Positions 26,914-35,526 of a stretch of DNA of 51,932 nt are shown here, one piece after another. The stretch lies in assembly GCA_905221605.1 (NCBI GenBank), contig CAJNDS010000284.1, positions 126,001 to 177,932 of the forward strand. The letters run 5' to 3'. The notes beneath the pieces were generated by a model. That model did not search any database, had not been told where the DNA came from, and was given only the letters and a program-made list of their open reading frames with translations. Each line of letters opens with the position of its first letter. Position 1 is the first letter of the stretch. This stretch comes from Symbiodinium natans (taxonomy: Eukaryota > Sar > Dinophyceae > Suessiales > Symbiodiniaceae). A program made the translations under genes and the position numbers.

Positions 26914-29900
26914 TTGGGTGGCTCCTTTTCCCTTTGTTCGTTTCTTGCTTCCCAAGCCAACTGGTGCTCAGTTCTGATTTCGCAAGGTCAGGTGCTGTTT
27001 GACAAGTGGGTGCTGCAAGTGAGCGAGGATTTGCTTCCCGTTGACTTGAAGTCTTCTCACGATCTTTTAAACTGGTGTGAGGCAGTTTGTACCTTCCTTG
27101 CTCAGGACGAATGTGCATCTGACCTATTTAGGGTCCCTGGTGGCCCTCCTTTTGTGACAGGCCATCTTCGTGATGGTACGATTGGGAGTGCACTCGCTGC
27201 CGTTTTCCATGCATTGCCACTTCCGACCTTTACCGCTGAAACACCTATCCTAGAAGAACCGGCTTGGGTGTTACCCGTCCGGACTGTTAAATGGTCTCCT
27301 GCAAGCAGGGCTGTGCCCTTGAAGACCACGGGCCCTTTGTTCTTTTCCCAATCCCTGTTTGATGATGGAGATACTGTTGTGTCCTCGCTGGAAATTGTGG
27401 AGCCTTCGGTCAGGCCTAGAAGGCCGAAGACTGGCACCCCGACATCTCATCCCCGGCTGACCCGTCAGAAGAAAAGCAAGGAATGGATGGGTCTCCTTGA
27501 TATTCTTGAGGCTAAACCAGTGATGGATATGCCGGCTAAGGAGGCTGAACTGCTCCAATGGATTGAGGACTTTGGGGAGCAGTACGAACAAGGATCTTTG
27601 GAGTGCTGGACCTTGAATAGGATATGCCAACTTCTGGAGCGGTCTAAAGATGACACCCTTGGAGTGATCGAGGCGATTGAGGCTGTTCTGGCTGGTTTCC
27701 GCAAACAGAATCCTGGTCCCAAGTCCCTCCTCATAGGTCAAGCCAACATAACTTCGTACCGAAGCGAAGTGCGTACTTGGTTGCTGGACCGTGACGAATC
27801 CATCTGGCTGTTGCAAGAAACCCATGTCCCTGAATCAGGTACTAAAGCCCTGGTCAATAAATTCCAATCTGTTGGCAGACAAACATGGGTAGGGCCGGCC
27901 GCTCTGACCCAGGGAGGAAGCTCAGGAGGACTTCTCACTCTTGCACCCTCGCATCGCAATGCTGCCACAGGCCCGGCCTTTATGTCTGAAGGCAAGGGGT
28001 TTGTTTCTGTTTCGATTCGATTTCAGGGCTGGGATCTCTTGTTAGTTAACTTGTATCTCCAGTCAGGAGTGGGCCCGACTGGTGGACTCAACCCGGAGAT
28101 CCTTTCTCGTCTGGCAGCGGTCCTTGACCAAACCAGCACCCAGTGGCTGGTGCTTGGTGACTGGAATTGTTCCCCGTCCGAATTGCTCCGCCTAGGGTTT
28201 GTTTATAAAGTGAAGGGCCAGGTTGTCGCCCCTAATGGTCCTACCATTAACACTGGAGGCACCTTGGATTATGCTGTTGCCTCCAAGAGGATGGCCCCAT
28301 TGCTCTCCGTCTCGTCCTCTTGGGATGTCCCATTCAAACCGCATTGCGCTGTGACGGTGGAGCTCAGGGTTGGGGTTGCAGATCTGCCTGTTCGTCAGCT
28401 CAAGGGCTTCCCGTTGGAACCCACTGCCCTCTGCCCGGACGAATTGTCCATGCCGGAAGTCCAACCTGGTGGCCTTTGGGATTGGTCCCGACCGATTGAT
28501 TATGAATGGGCTTCTTTCACTGCTGGGGTGGAAGAACAACTCTTCTCTGTGCAGGCAGGTAGAGGGTGGAAGCTGGAGGTCTCTTTCTCGCCACTCGTGA
28601 AGACCACCAGCCCGGAAAAACTCTGGAAAGGGTCGAGCCCGGCTTTTTGGCAATCCTTCCTCACCTGGACCTCTAAAGCCCTGGGCACTAATCCTGACCC
28701 TAGAATCACCCCCCTCTTCGTGGAGGCGAAGAATCGCATACCTGAATTCTGGTCTGAAATGGCCTCTTGTACTGCTCAGGCCTTGCAGGACCTCCTAGGT
28801 GCTCCTGACATGCAAAGCCATCACCTTGCACTTGAGATTATCGCACACCAGGGGCGATCAGCCTTGAAAGAGGCGGTGCGCAAGAGTGATGAAGCTTACT
28901 CGCAATGGTTGCAGGAAGCTTGCAAAGGGGGTATGCGAGGCCTGTACAAGGCTTTGAAGTCTGAAGATTCCATCCCGGACAGGCCATACAGAAACATACC
29001 ACTCGAAATTCGCCCGCACATCAGGCGGGCTCACTGGGCTGACGTGTGGCAGCCCATGCCTGGCAATGAGGTCAATCCCAATGTTGATTTTGATTGCCTC
29101 AGGGATGCTTCTGTAAGCCAAGCCATAACCCTTCCCCCCATAACAGGTCCAATGGTGGCGAAGGTGATCAAACGAATGCCGACTAAAGCTATTGGTGCAG
29201 ATGGGTGGAGTGTCCAGATGCTTAAATGTCTTGCCCCCTTGCAGCTTGAAAGATTGGCCCAATTCTTTAATACCTGGGAGGGTCAGGGTGCCTTCCCGAC
29301 CCAGCTCTCGGTTGTTCTGGTTGCACTCATTAACAAGTCTGAGGATGAGGAGCGCCCAATTGGACTGACGCCAGTCCCATACCGATTGTGGGCAAAGATA
29401 CGTTGGCCTGTCTTTGAGAAATGGCTCCGGGAATATGCTGCCACCCAGGATTGGGACAGGGCAAAGAAGGGCCTTTCAAGTCTTGATGTTGCGTTGCGCC
29501 GTAAGCTGTCGCATGAAATTCTCCATCGGAAAAAGCGACATTCAGTGACAGTGCTTTTGGATTTAAAGGCCTTTTATGAAAATGTCCGACATGATAATTT
29601 CGTCAATCAGGCCATTTCCCTCAAAGTTCCGCCGTTGATCCTGAATGCAGCAATGTCGCTATACTCTGCTCAGCGCTTGATCAGTGCTGAACACTGTGTC
29701 TCTGGTCCGATCAAGCCCACCAAGGGCTTAGTTGCGGGCTGCCCATTTGCGCCTGGCCTCAGCAAGATCCCTTTTGACGAGATCCTGCGCCCGGCATGGG
29801 TTTCTGGCCTTGCCAAAACCATTGATCTTTACATTGACGACACTAGCTTTGACACTGAGGCTGGTAACCCCCACACAGCAGCGCGCCGGGCGGTGCAATT

Positions 29901-32220
29901 GTATAAGGCTGTGGTAGGAGGTTTGACAGCTGCTGGCCTCCCAGTCAGCCTGGGCAAGACAGCTTTTGTATGCTCGTCTCCAAAAGTTGAAGCTGCCCTT
30001 AAAGAGTATCTTCCTGAATCTGATCAAATCAAGAATGCCGCGAAGGACCTGGGGATTGATTGTACGGCTGGGCGTGGAAGGCGCATTCCGTTCCACCGTA
30101 AAAGGTTTGGGAAGGGCGTTAAGCGCAAGGCTAGGCTCTCGACCCTGCGTGTGAAATCGATGCCAGCTAGGGTCAGAGCCCTGAGGGCGGGGGTCCAAAC
30201 TGTGGGCCTCTATGGCCATGAGGCAGTTGGGCTTGCGCCAAAGCGTATGCATTGGTTGCGTGCTTCCTTCGCACATGAATTGGGGCGAATGTCTTTGGGC
30301 TCGGTTGACCTCACCATTGACCATGCGTGCCCTAAGCGGCCGGACCCGGCCTTTATTATCATTTCCCAGCATTTCAAGGCCATTCACAGGCTTCTGGGCT
30401 TCATTCCCGATAGCCAAAGGCAGCACTTTGATGATGTCTTGCCGGGTATGTGGCTTGAGTACTCACAGGTGGAGTACCCCTGGAAGCGCGCTGCAGGGCC
30501 GGTTGGGGCCCTCCTATGCTACCTGCTTGACTTGGGTTGGACCCCGGTCAGTGCGGACACTTGGAAATGCCCTGAACAACCGCACAGCGTCACCACCAAG
30601 GTAGGCATGCACCACCTCCTTTGCTCCCTTTCTAAGGAAACAGATAGGTGGAGGCTCGCACGTATAGCCCAGCACGACATGCTTGAACCTCTGAGTGTGG
30701 GAATTGATTGGGCCCCCCTCAGAAAGCTTAGGAATAAGATGGCAGGCCAGGAGAGGTCAGGACTCATGGCTGTTTGGCAAGGAGCAATTCGTGCTGATCC
30801 TTGTGCCACTTGCCTGAGGTGCGGCTGTGCTGCTACCATGCAACATGTCTTATGGGAGTGTGACTGGTGGCAAACCAACCTCCCGGAACCGGCTTCCTCT
30901 CCTAGATTTCGGCAAGAGTGGCCCATTTCGTCACTGTGGGCCAGGGGCCTTCTGCCGATTTCGCCTTACCCTGATGACGGGGAATGGGTACGAACTACTG
31001 GTGCCTGGTGTGATGGCCAGATCATTTGTGGCGAGGCGATATACTTTGCTACTGATGGCTCCCCGGGGAAATCCAAGGACCCCAGGTTCCATCGGTATAC
31101 CTGGGCTGCGATTGCCTTTAAGCTTGAAGGGGATGAGCCCGTCACGATCGCGACAGCTGTCGGCTCACTGCAATCTCCGCTATCGGTGTTCCGGGCGGAG
31201 GCAGCGGCTGTCAAGTTTGTAGCTGAGCATAGTGAAGGGAACGCAGACCTCACCTTGGATTGCAAGGGCATCCTGCCCAGAGTGAATGGTACACCTTCCA
31301 TCCAGTCTGCCGACCTCTTCGACCCCATTCGACTGCATGCACAGAGACTCAGCCTTAACTGGGTATCCTCGCATTTAACGGAAGAACAATTCCGAGCAAA
31401 GTTTGGTGCTAACCAACTTTGGAGGCGACGTGCTAACGAAATTGTGGACCAGCTTGTTGGCACGGCTGCAGAAGCTCGTAGGGACCTGAACTTTGAATCC
31501 CAAATTAAAAAGCGTGATGCAGTTGCCATTCAGGTTAACACCTTACTGGCCAGGAGAGCTGCAGCTCTCCTGTCGTATGACAAGGACCAAGGACCGCTGG
31601 TTCAGTGGCCTGACAAAGAGCAACGAAAGCTCCGCCAAAAGCCCAGGGTCAGGGATTCGGGTGTCCTGAAAAATTCTAAGCTCCCCAAAATCAAAGGTCC
31701 TAACAAAAGGGAACAGATTGAAGGCCTTCTTGCTGGTACACAGAACTTGGGGCACACCTGGGTAGAGGGTTGTAGGCTTCCTTCCAACCTTTCAGCGCGG
31801 TGCTCGAGGTGTGAGCTATACATCCAGCAGACTGAGCCCCTCCCTACCTTTTCCCTTAAGATCAAGCACCCTTGCCTAGGTGTTCAGGCGGACCCTCCTC
31901 CTTGGGATCCCCACCCTGATCATGTGTGGGTTAATTTAGGTAAGTCCTGGGTTTGCTCAAAGTGTGACAAGATGGTCAAAGTTGGTGTCCGCAAAATCCC
32001 GACCTGGATTGTAGCGCCTTGCAGGCCCACCAAAAGTAAGGTTGCTACTGCTAGCTCCAAAAAAGCAAAGGAGGTGACTGACACTGGGGTTCAAAGTGTT
32101 CGGGCCTTTTTTGTGTCGTCCTCCAGTCAGGAACCTTCACCTAAAATTTCTGTTCCCAAGCCTAAGCCAAAACCCAAAGCGAAGCAGTCTGGGCTCAAGC
32201 AAGCTAAGATTGCCTTTTAG
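26914..32220 (+). CDS. LINE unit 1 ORF2: endonuclease, reverse transcriptase and RNase H
   Basis: 1768 aa. Apurinic-type endonuclease, residues ~275-480: Asn278 (QANITSYR), Glu302 (LLQETHV), Asp416/Asn418 (LGDWN), Asp452 (LDYAV), His477. RT, residues ~720-1020: AIGADGWSVQMLK, Asp883 (LLDLKAFYENV), GLVAGCPFAPGLSK, Asp975-Asp976 (YIDD). A zinc-finger-like CATCLRCGCAATMQHVLWEC lies at ~1295-1315. RNase H: Asp1381 (FATDGS), Glu1429 (FRAEAAAV), Asp1449 (LDCKGI), Asp1512. The C-terminal tail has two further Cys pairs (CSRCELY, CSKCDKM) and ends in a Pro/Lys tail. All catalytic residues are present and there is no stop, so the copy may be functional. It is in the same frame as ORF1, separated by a stop and ~100 nt. 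Confidence 0.9.
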   Translation: MGGSFSLCSFLASQANWCSVLISQGQVLFDKWVLQVSEDLLPVDLKSSHDLLNWCEAVCTFLAQDECASDLFRVPGGPPFVTGHLRDGTIGSALAAVFHALPLPTFTAETPILEEPAWVLPVRTVKWSPASRAVPLKTTGPLFFSQSLFDDGDTVVSSLEIVEPSVRPRRPKTGTPTSHPRLTRQKKSKEWMGLLDILEAKPVMDMPAKEAELLQWIEDFGEQYEQGSLECWTLNRICQLLERSKDDTLGVIEAIEAVLAGFRKQNPGPKSLLIGQANITSYRSEVRTWLLDRDESIWLLQETHVPESGTKALVNKFQSVGRQTWVGPAALTQGGSSGGLLTLAPSHRNAATGPAFMSEGKGFVSVSIRFQGWDLLLVNLYLQSGVGPTGGLNPEILSRLAAVLDQTSTQWLVLGDWNCSPSELLRLGFVYKVKGQVVAPNGPTINTGGTLDYAVASKRMAPLLSVSSSWDVPFKPHCAVTVELRVGVADLPVRQLKGFPLEPTALCPDELSMPEVQPGGLWDWSRPIDYEWASFTAGVEEQLFSVQAGRGWKLEVSFSPLVKTTSPEKLWKGSSPAFWQSFLTWTSKALGTNPDPRITPLFVEAKNRIPEFWSEMASCTAQALQDLLGAPDMQSHHLALEIIAHQGRSALKEAVRKSDEAYSQWLQEACKGGMRGLYKALKSEDSIPDRPYRNIPLEIRPHIRRAHWADVWQPMPGNEVNPNVDFDCLRDASVSQAITLPPITGPMVAKVIKRMPTKAIGADGWSVQMLKCLAPLQLERLAQFFNTWEGQGAFPTQLSVVLVALINKSEDEERPIGLTPVPYRLWAKIRWPVFEKWLREYAATQDWDRAKKGLSSLDVALRRKLSHEILHRKKRHSVTVLLDLKAFYENVRHDNFVNQAISLKVPPLILNAAMSLYSAQRLISAEHCVSGPIKPTKGLVAGCPFAPGLSKIPFDEILRPAWVSGLAKTIDLYIDDTSFDTEAGNPHTAARRAVQLYKAVVGGLTAAGLPVSLGKTAFVCSSPKVEAALKEYLPESDQIKNAAKDLGIDCTAGRGRRIPFHRKRFGKGVKRKARLSTLRVKSMPARVRALRAGVQTVGLYGHEAVGLAPKRMHWLRASFAHELGRMSLGSVDLTIDHACPKRPDPAFIIISQHFKAIHRLLGFIPDSQRQHFDDVLPGMWLEYSQVEYPWKRAAGPVGALLCYLLDLGWTPVSADTWKCPEQPHSVTTKVGMHHLLCSLSKETDRWRLARIAQHDMLEPLSVGIDWAPLRKLRNKMAGQERSGLMAVWQGAIRADPCATCLRCGCAATMQHVLWECDWWQTNLPEPASSPRFRQEWPISSLWARGLLPISPYPDDGEWVRTTGAWCDGQIICGEAIYFATDGSPGKSKDPRFHRYTWAAIAFKLEGDEPVTIATAVGSLQSPLSVFRAEAAAVKFVAEHSEGNADLTLDCKGILPRVNGTPSIQSADLFDPIRLHAQRLSLNWVSSHLTEEQFRAKFGANQLWRRRANEIVDQLVGTAAEARRDLNFESQIKKRDAVAIQVNTLLARRAAALLSYDKDQGPLVQWPDKEQRKLRQKPRVRDSGVLKNSKLPKIKGPNKREQIEGLLAGTQNLGHTWVEGCRLPSNLSARCSRCELYIQQTEPLPTFSLKIKHPCLGVQADPPPWDPHPDHVWVNLGKSWVCSKCDKMVKVGVRKIPTWIVAPCRPTKSKVATASSKKAKEVTDTGVQSVRAFFVSSSSQEPSPKISVPKPKPKPKAKQSGLKQAKIAF

Positions 32221-32249
32221 CACGCTGCCGCTAAGACTGCCTCCTGAGT

Positions 32250-33605
32250 ATGCCTCCGAAGCATAAATCCCCTGCCTCCAAGGCCTACTCAAAAGCCCGG
32301 CCGGGCAAGCGAGAGAGAGCTCGGCTTAGAGGTGCAGCTCCTAAGAGAGCGCCGCCTGCTGGTGTGAACCCCCCGCCTCCCAGGCGGAGAAGGGTGGAAC
32401 CGCAGGATGAGCAAGCCCCTGAGCCTGGGCCACAACAAGTGCAACCCCCTGAGCCCTTGGTGGATAACCAGGCTCAGGGGAGGAGGAATCCTGGAGTTGT
32501 GCTTCGGGAAAATCCTCAGCTCGAGCAGCACAATCCTGTGCACCGCCCCCCAGCCGTGGTGGCAAACCAGGCTGAGAGGGATGAACCTCCTGGAATTGTC
32601 CTTCGGGAGAATCCCCATGCACCTGGGGCTGGTCCGGTTATGGGTGCCCCAGACCAGGACAGCTGCTCTGAAGAAAGTGAAGAGGAGCCAATGGTGCCTG
32701 ATCCCATTGTGCATCCCGAGCCTCCTCCAGCACCGCCAGCTGCGCCTATGTTGCCTGCCCCGTTGAACTTTGACGATATGGATCAAGAAGCGGGCGCAGC
32801 CTTTGCTATTGCTGAGAGGGCTCGCAAGCCAGGACTGGTGGCTTTCAAATCCGATCTGGGCTATCCTGGTGTTTTCCAGGCCCTACCCAAGGACCTGATC
32901 CACGTGTGGTTCAACGACACGGGGGACAGCACTGCGGCGTATATCCACAATGGAAGAACCAGATTCGGATATGACGCTGGTGGGGGCTACGTCTTGAAGG
33001 TTGGGACGAAGCAGGCCTTTGGTGATGAGGTGGCGATTTCGGCCTTGCTGCCTAAGGTGGCAGCCACCATCATTGGGGCTGGATCTACGACACTGCAGGT
33101 GCTGCTCTCTGGGCGACCATGGGAGTTCAGGTCCCATTTGGTGGCGTGGTCGATGGTGGAAAAAATCGAGCTCCTCACGGATTATGGTTCTCGGAACCAG
33201 ATCCACCCTCAGTGGTCCTTGTATGCCTTCGCCCTCCTTTTGCAATTGAGCCGTCATTTTGCTCTTCGTGATGTGTCAAAAACCAACCTGGGAATTAAGC
33301 CAGGACTCGGTGCTGCGACGCCCATGTTGTGTTTTTTCGACCTCGCGGATTGGCACTTCGAAGGGCTTAATGCTGGAAGGTGGATTCCCAAGTATAGCTT
33401 GCGCAGTTTCGTCGAGACCCTTCGATGTGTCTGTGACGTTACGCCACTGGAGCCGTATCTCCGCAGGCAGGCGGTGGTCCCTTGCCTCAACGAGATTATT
33501 GCAGGTCTCCCCGCTGCGCTCAAGGCAAACTTGGAAATCCAAATGGTCCTCATGGACGGCCAACTTTCTGATTGGGCTCACCTTGCTGCATTGGCTAACC
33601 AATAA
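32250..33605 (+). CDS. LINE unit 1 ORF3: Pro-rich N-terminus plus kinase-like domain
   Basis: 451 aa, starting 30 nt after the ORF2 stop. Residues 1-180: basic, then Pro/Glu-rich with two VLRENP repeats. Residues ~200-451: globular. The pattern recalls a protein kinase: Lys250 in GYVLKV, Glu260 in GDEVAI, LRD-VSKTN with Asp341 and Asn346 (spacing of five, as in the kinase catalytic loop), then FFDLADW with Asp364. The glycine loop is not obvious and the Lys-Glu spacing is short, so an atypical or inactive kinase is possible. The unit 2 ORF3 keeps the same pattern despite low overall similarity. A third ORF after the RT is unusual in a LINE. Confidence 0.65.
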   Translation: MPPKHKSPASKAYSKARPGKRERARLRGAAPKRAPPAGVNPPPPRRRRVEPQDEQAPEPGPQQVQPPEPLVDNQAQGRRNPGVVLRENPQLEQHNPVHRPPAVVANQAERDEPPGIVLRENPHAPGAGPVMGAPDQDSCSEESEEEPMVPDPIVHPEPPPAPPAAPMLPAPLNFDDMDQEAGAAFAIAERARKPGLVAFKSDLGYPGVFQALPKDLIHVWFNDTGDSTAAYIHNGRTRFGYDAGGGYVLKVGTKQAFGDEVAISALLPKVAATIIGAGSTTLQVLLSGRPWEFRSHLVAWSMVEKIELLTDYGSRNQIHPQWSLYAFALLLQLSRHFALRDVSKTNLGIKPGLGAATPMLCFFDLADWHFEGLNAGRWIPKYSLRSFVETLRCVCDVTPLEPYLRRQAVVPCLNEIIAGLPAALKANLEIQMVLMDGQLSDWAHLAALANQ

Positions 33606-34023
33606 GCTTGGGCCTTCCAAGCTTTTGGTGCTGTCAGTCAGGTCTTGGGGTCTCCAGACCATTCAAGGCGTGGGCCCAGTCTCGTTTGCTGTGTGTGGTT
33701 GCAGATGCTCGGGTGTTGAACCCCGACTGTCATTGCCTGCTACCGTGAGTCGTGCTTGGGCGTTCCAAGTGCAGCTAGGCCTTGGTGTAACCAGGCCTCA
33801 GGCATGGGTGCCAGCCTGAAGTGAGTGGCGCAGCTTGTAGCTGTAGGGTAGGTGTAACCCCGACTGTCTCACTTCTGAGCTTGGACTCAAGGCCTACTCC
33901 TTGCAGCTACTGCGTGAGTGGCTTTTTACTTTCTTAGGGTAGGTGTTCACCCGACTGTTTCACACAGAGCCAATGGACTCAAGGCCTCCGGCCGCTTCGT
34001 GCTTGCGTGGTGAAAAATTCACC
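33606..34023 (+). other. 3' UTR of LINE unit 1 with internal repeats
   Basis: Three degenerate copies of GGTGT(T)NAACCCCGACTGTC (about 33705, 33850, 33931), two of them followed by GGACTCAAGGCCT. It ends GTGAAAAATTCACC without poly(A). Confidence 0.6.
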
Positions 34024-34362
34024 TGGCTCAAGTTTCGGCTCAACCCCGGTGGGGTGCTCAGGTAGGGAGTGCTGTTGCCTGGAGACTGTACCTAAGGGTG
34101 GGCTCCAACAGGACTCAAACCGCAACCACTGTGTTTGCTTGGTAGTCGGCTGCCAGCAATATAGCTGCCTGAGTTGAGGGAACTTTTCGGCCTCGCTTCG
34201 GCAGAGGGTGTGTTTTCGGCCTCGCTTCGGCAGAGGGAGTGGCCAAGTTTCGGCCTCGCTCCGGCTGAGGACACATAAAGTTCGGCCTCACTACGGTTGA
34301 GGGGATCTTCCGGCCTCGCATTGCTGAGGTGCTGGTGGGACTGGCATCAGGCTGCAGCAGTC
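34024..34362 (+). other. 5' UTR of LINE unit 2
   Basis: Leader remnant (34024-34032), a CCCCGGTGGGG hairpin (about 34046-34056), a segment shared with units 4-6 (to about 34170), then five mini-hairpins. The first ATG in good context is at 34363. Confidence 0.65.
34183..34330 (+). repeat. Mini-hairpin cluster in unit 2 5' UTR
   Basis: Five copies of TTCGGCCTCGC-loop-G(C)NGAGGG, at about 34187, 34215, 34250, 34281 and 34310. One has the covarying form CCTCACTACGGTTGAGG. Confidence 0.85.
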
Positions 34363-35334
34363 ATGGGGAAGCATTGTACTGTGTGTGCCCACTGCGAGGT
34401 GGGTTGGGTCTGGAATGAAGACTTGTACTACAACCCGTACTGCTGGCATTGCGGAAAGGCGTGGAAAAAGGCCACTTACCGTGAGCGAGCATGGTCAAGC
34501 CAGCGGAAGAAGTGGCAATGGCCAAAGGAAGATGCTACTTGGTGGACAAGACCTGCCAAGAACAAAGAAGGGATGGCCGACCAAGCCCTCACGAAGGCGT
34601 GGGGTACGCTTTCTATGGAGGCAAAGAAGGCCATCGAAGAAGCAGGATGGAAGCCGCGGACGATGGAGCCGGGGCCAATTTGGCCCCCGGGATTACCTGG
34701 CAATGGATCGCAGGCAGAAAGCATGTCACAGAAGGAGTACCATGCGGCCATTGAGACTGTGTGGCAAGGAGCCGAGCCCGCACTGCAAAGGCTCCTCAGA
34801 GCGGCGGGTATACCCCCGCCGGGGGACTACAAGCCTGAGGACGAGACGCCAAAGCAGGAACTCAGCCGCCATGTTGGTACATACAGACGGACGACAAACA
34901 AGCTGAGAACGCTCATTGAGAAGAAGGTCCGGCTTCAAGACAAAACGGAGAAGATAAAGAGCGAGTTCGAGCAGGCCATGAAGCAGCTTGCGCAAGTCAG
35001 CCAGGCCATCCAGGCCACGGAGCTGGAGGTAGCGGAAGCACAGAAGAAGGTCCAAGCCTGTGTGAAGGATGAAGAGGACTCGCCATACAAGGACGTCGCG
35101 GACTACCTGGAAAAGGAAGGGATCATCCTGTCTGAGGAGCAAGCGGAGGCGCTCAAAACAAGGATGGCAGTCAAAGTCGTGGAGACAGACTGGACGGGAG
35201 TCTTGGGACCAAGAGAGCCGAGCATGCCAGTTGAACTTGGAATATATGGGCCGATGCGCATGTCTCGAGATGTGTCAGTCAGGGCAACGCCGACGGGGCG
35301 CGAACGCTCGCCGGCGCGTGCCCAGGGCGAGTGA
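34363..35334 (+). CDS. LINE unit 2 ORF1: zinc-ribbon/coiled-coil protein
   Basis: 323 aa from MGKHCTVCAHCEVGWVW. CAHC and CWHC, about 19 residues apart, form a zinc-ribbon-like pair. A long charged helical section follows (NKLRTLIEKKVRLQDKTEKI, ELEVAEAQKKVQACVKDEED). The end is basic with RERSPAR. Same architecture as unit 1 ORF1; RNA binding and multimerisation are inferred. The upstream in-frame ATG at 34297 lies in the hairpin-rich leader and is less likely. Confidence 0.7.
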   Translation: MGKHCTVCAHCEVGWVWNEDLYYNPYCWHCGKAWKKATYRERAWSSQRKKWQWPKEDATWWTRPAKNKEGMADQALTKAWGTLSMEAKKAIEEAGWKPRTMEPGPIWPPGLPGNGSQAESMSQKEYHAAIETVWQGAEPALQRLLRAAGIPPPGDYKPEDETPKQELSRHVGTYRRTTNKLRTLIEKKVRLQDKTEKIKSEFEQAMKQLAQVSQAIQATELEVAEAQKKVQACVKDEEDSPYKDVADYLEKEGIILSEEQAEALKTRMAVKVVETDWTGVLGPREPSMPVELGIYGPMRMSRDVSVRATPTGRERSPARAQGE

Positions 35335-35526
35335 AACCTCAGGCTGGGACAGGAGCGGAGGGGCCGACACCTCAGGGCAGCTCCTGGTCCGAACAGCCAA
35401 ACTAGGAAAGCAGGACAAGTAGAGGAGTCTCAATGGGGAGACTCTGATTTCTCTTTTGACGGTGGCCGAAAGCAGTGTCACGGGGACATTGTATGGCCAC
35501 AGGTACATGGGGAAGGCAGTCAAGCT

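Larger units (their letters stand above)
25613..34023 (+). mobile_element. LINE unit 1, apparently complete, three ORFs, headed by a spliced-leader relic
   Basis: Begins GCCATTTTGGCTCAAG and ends ...GTGAAAAATTCACC, where the next unit starts TGGCTCAAG. It carries ORF1 (25870-26811), ORF2 (26914-32220) and ORF3 (32250-33605), all uninterrupted. There is no poly(A) tail and no LTR. RT and endonuclease types place it among non-LTR retrotransposons with an apurinic-type endonuclease and RNase H. Confidence 0.8.

Noticed and set aside
26914-32220. Poly(A) tail and target-site duplication for LINE unit 1
   Set aside because: The 3' end is ...GTGAAAAATTCACC with no A tail beyond five As, and no matching short repeat was seen beside 25613.
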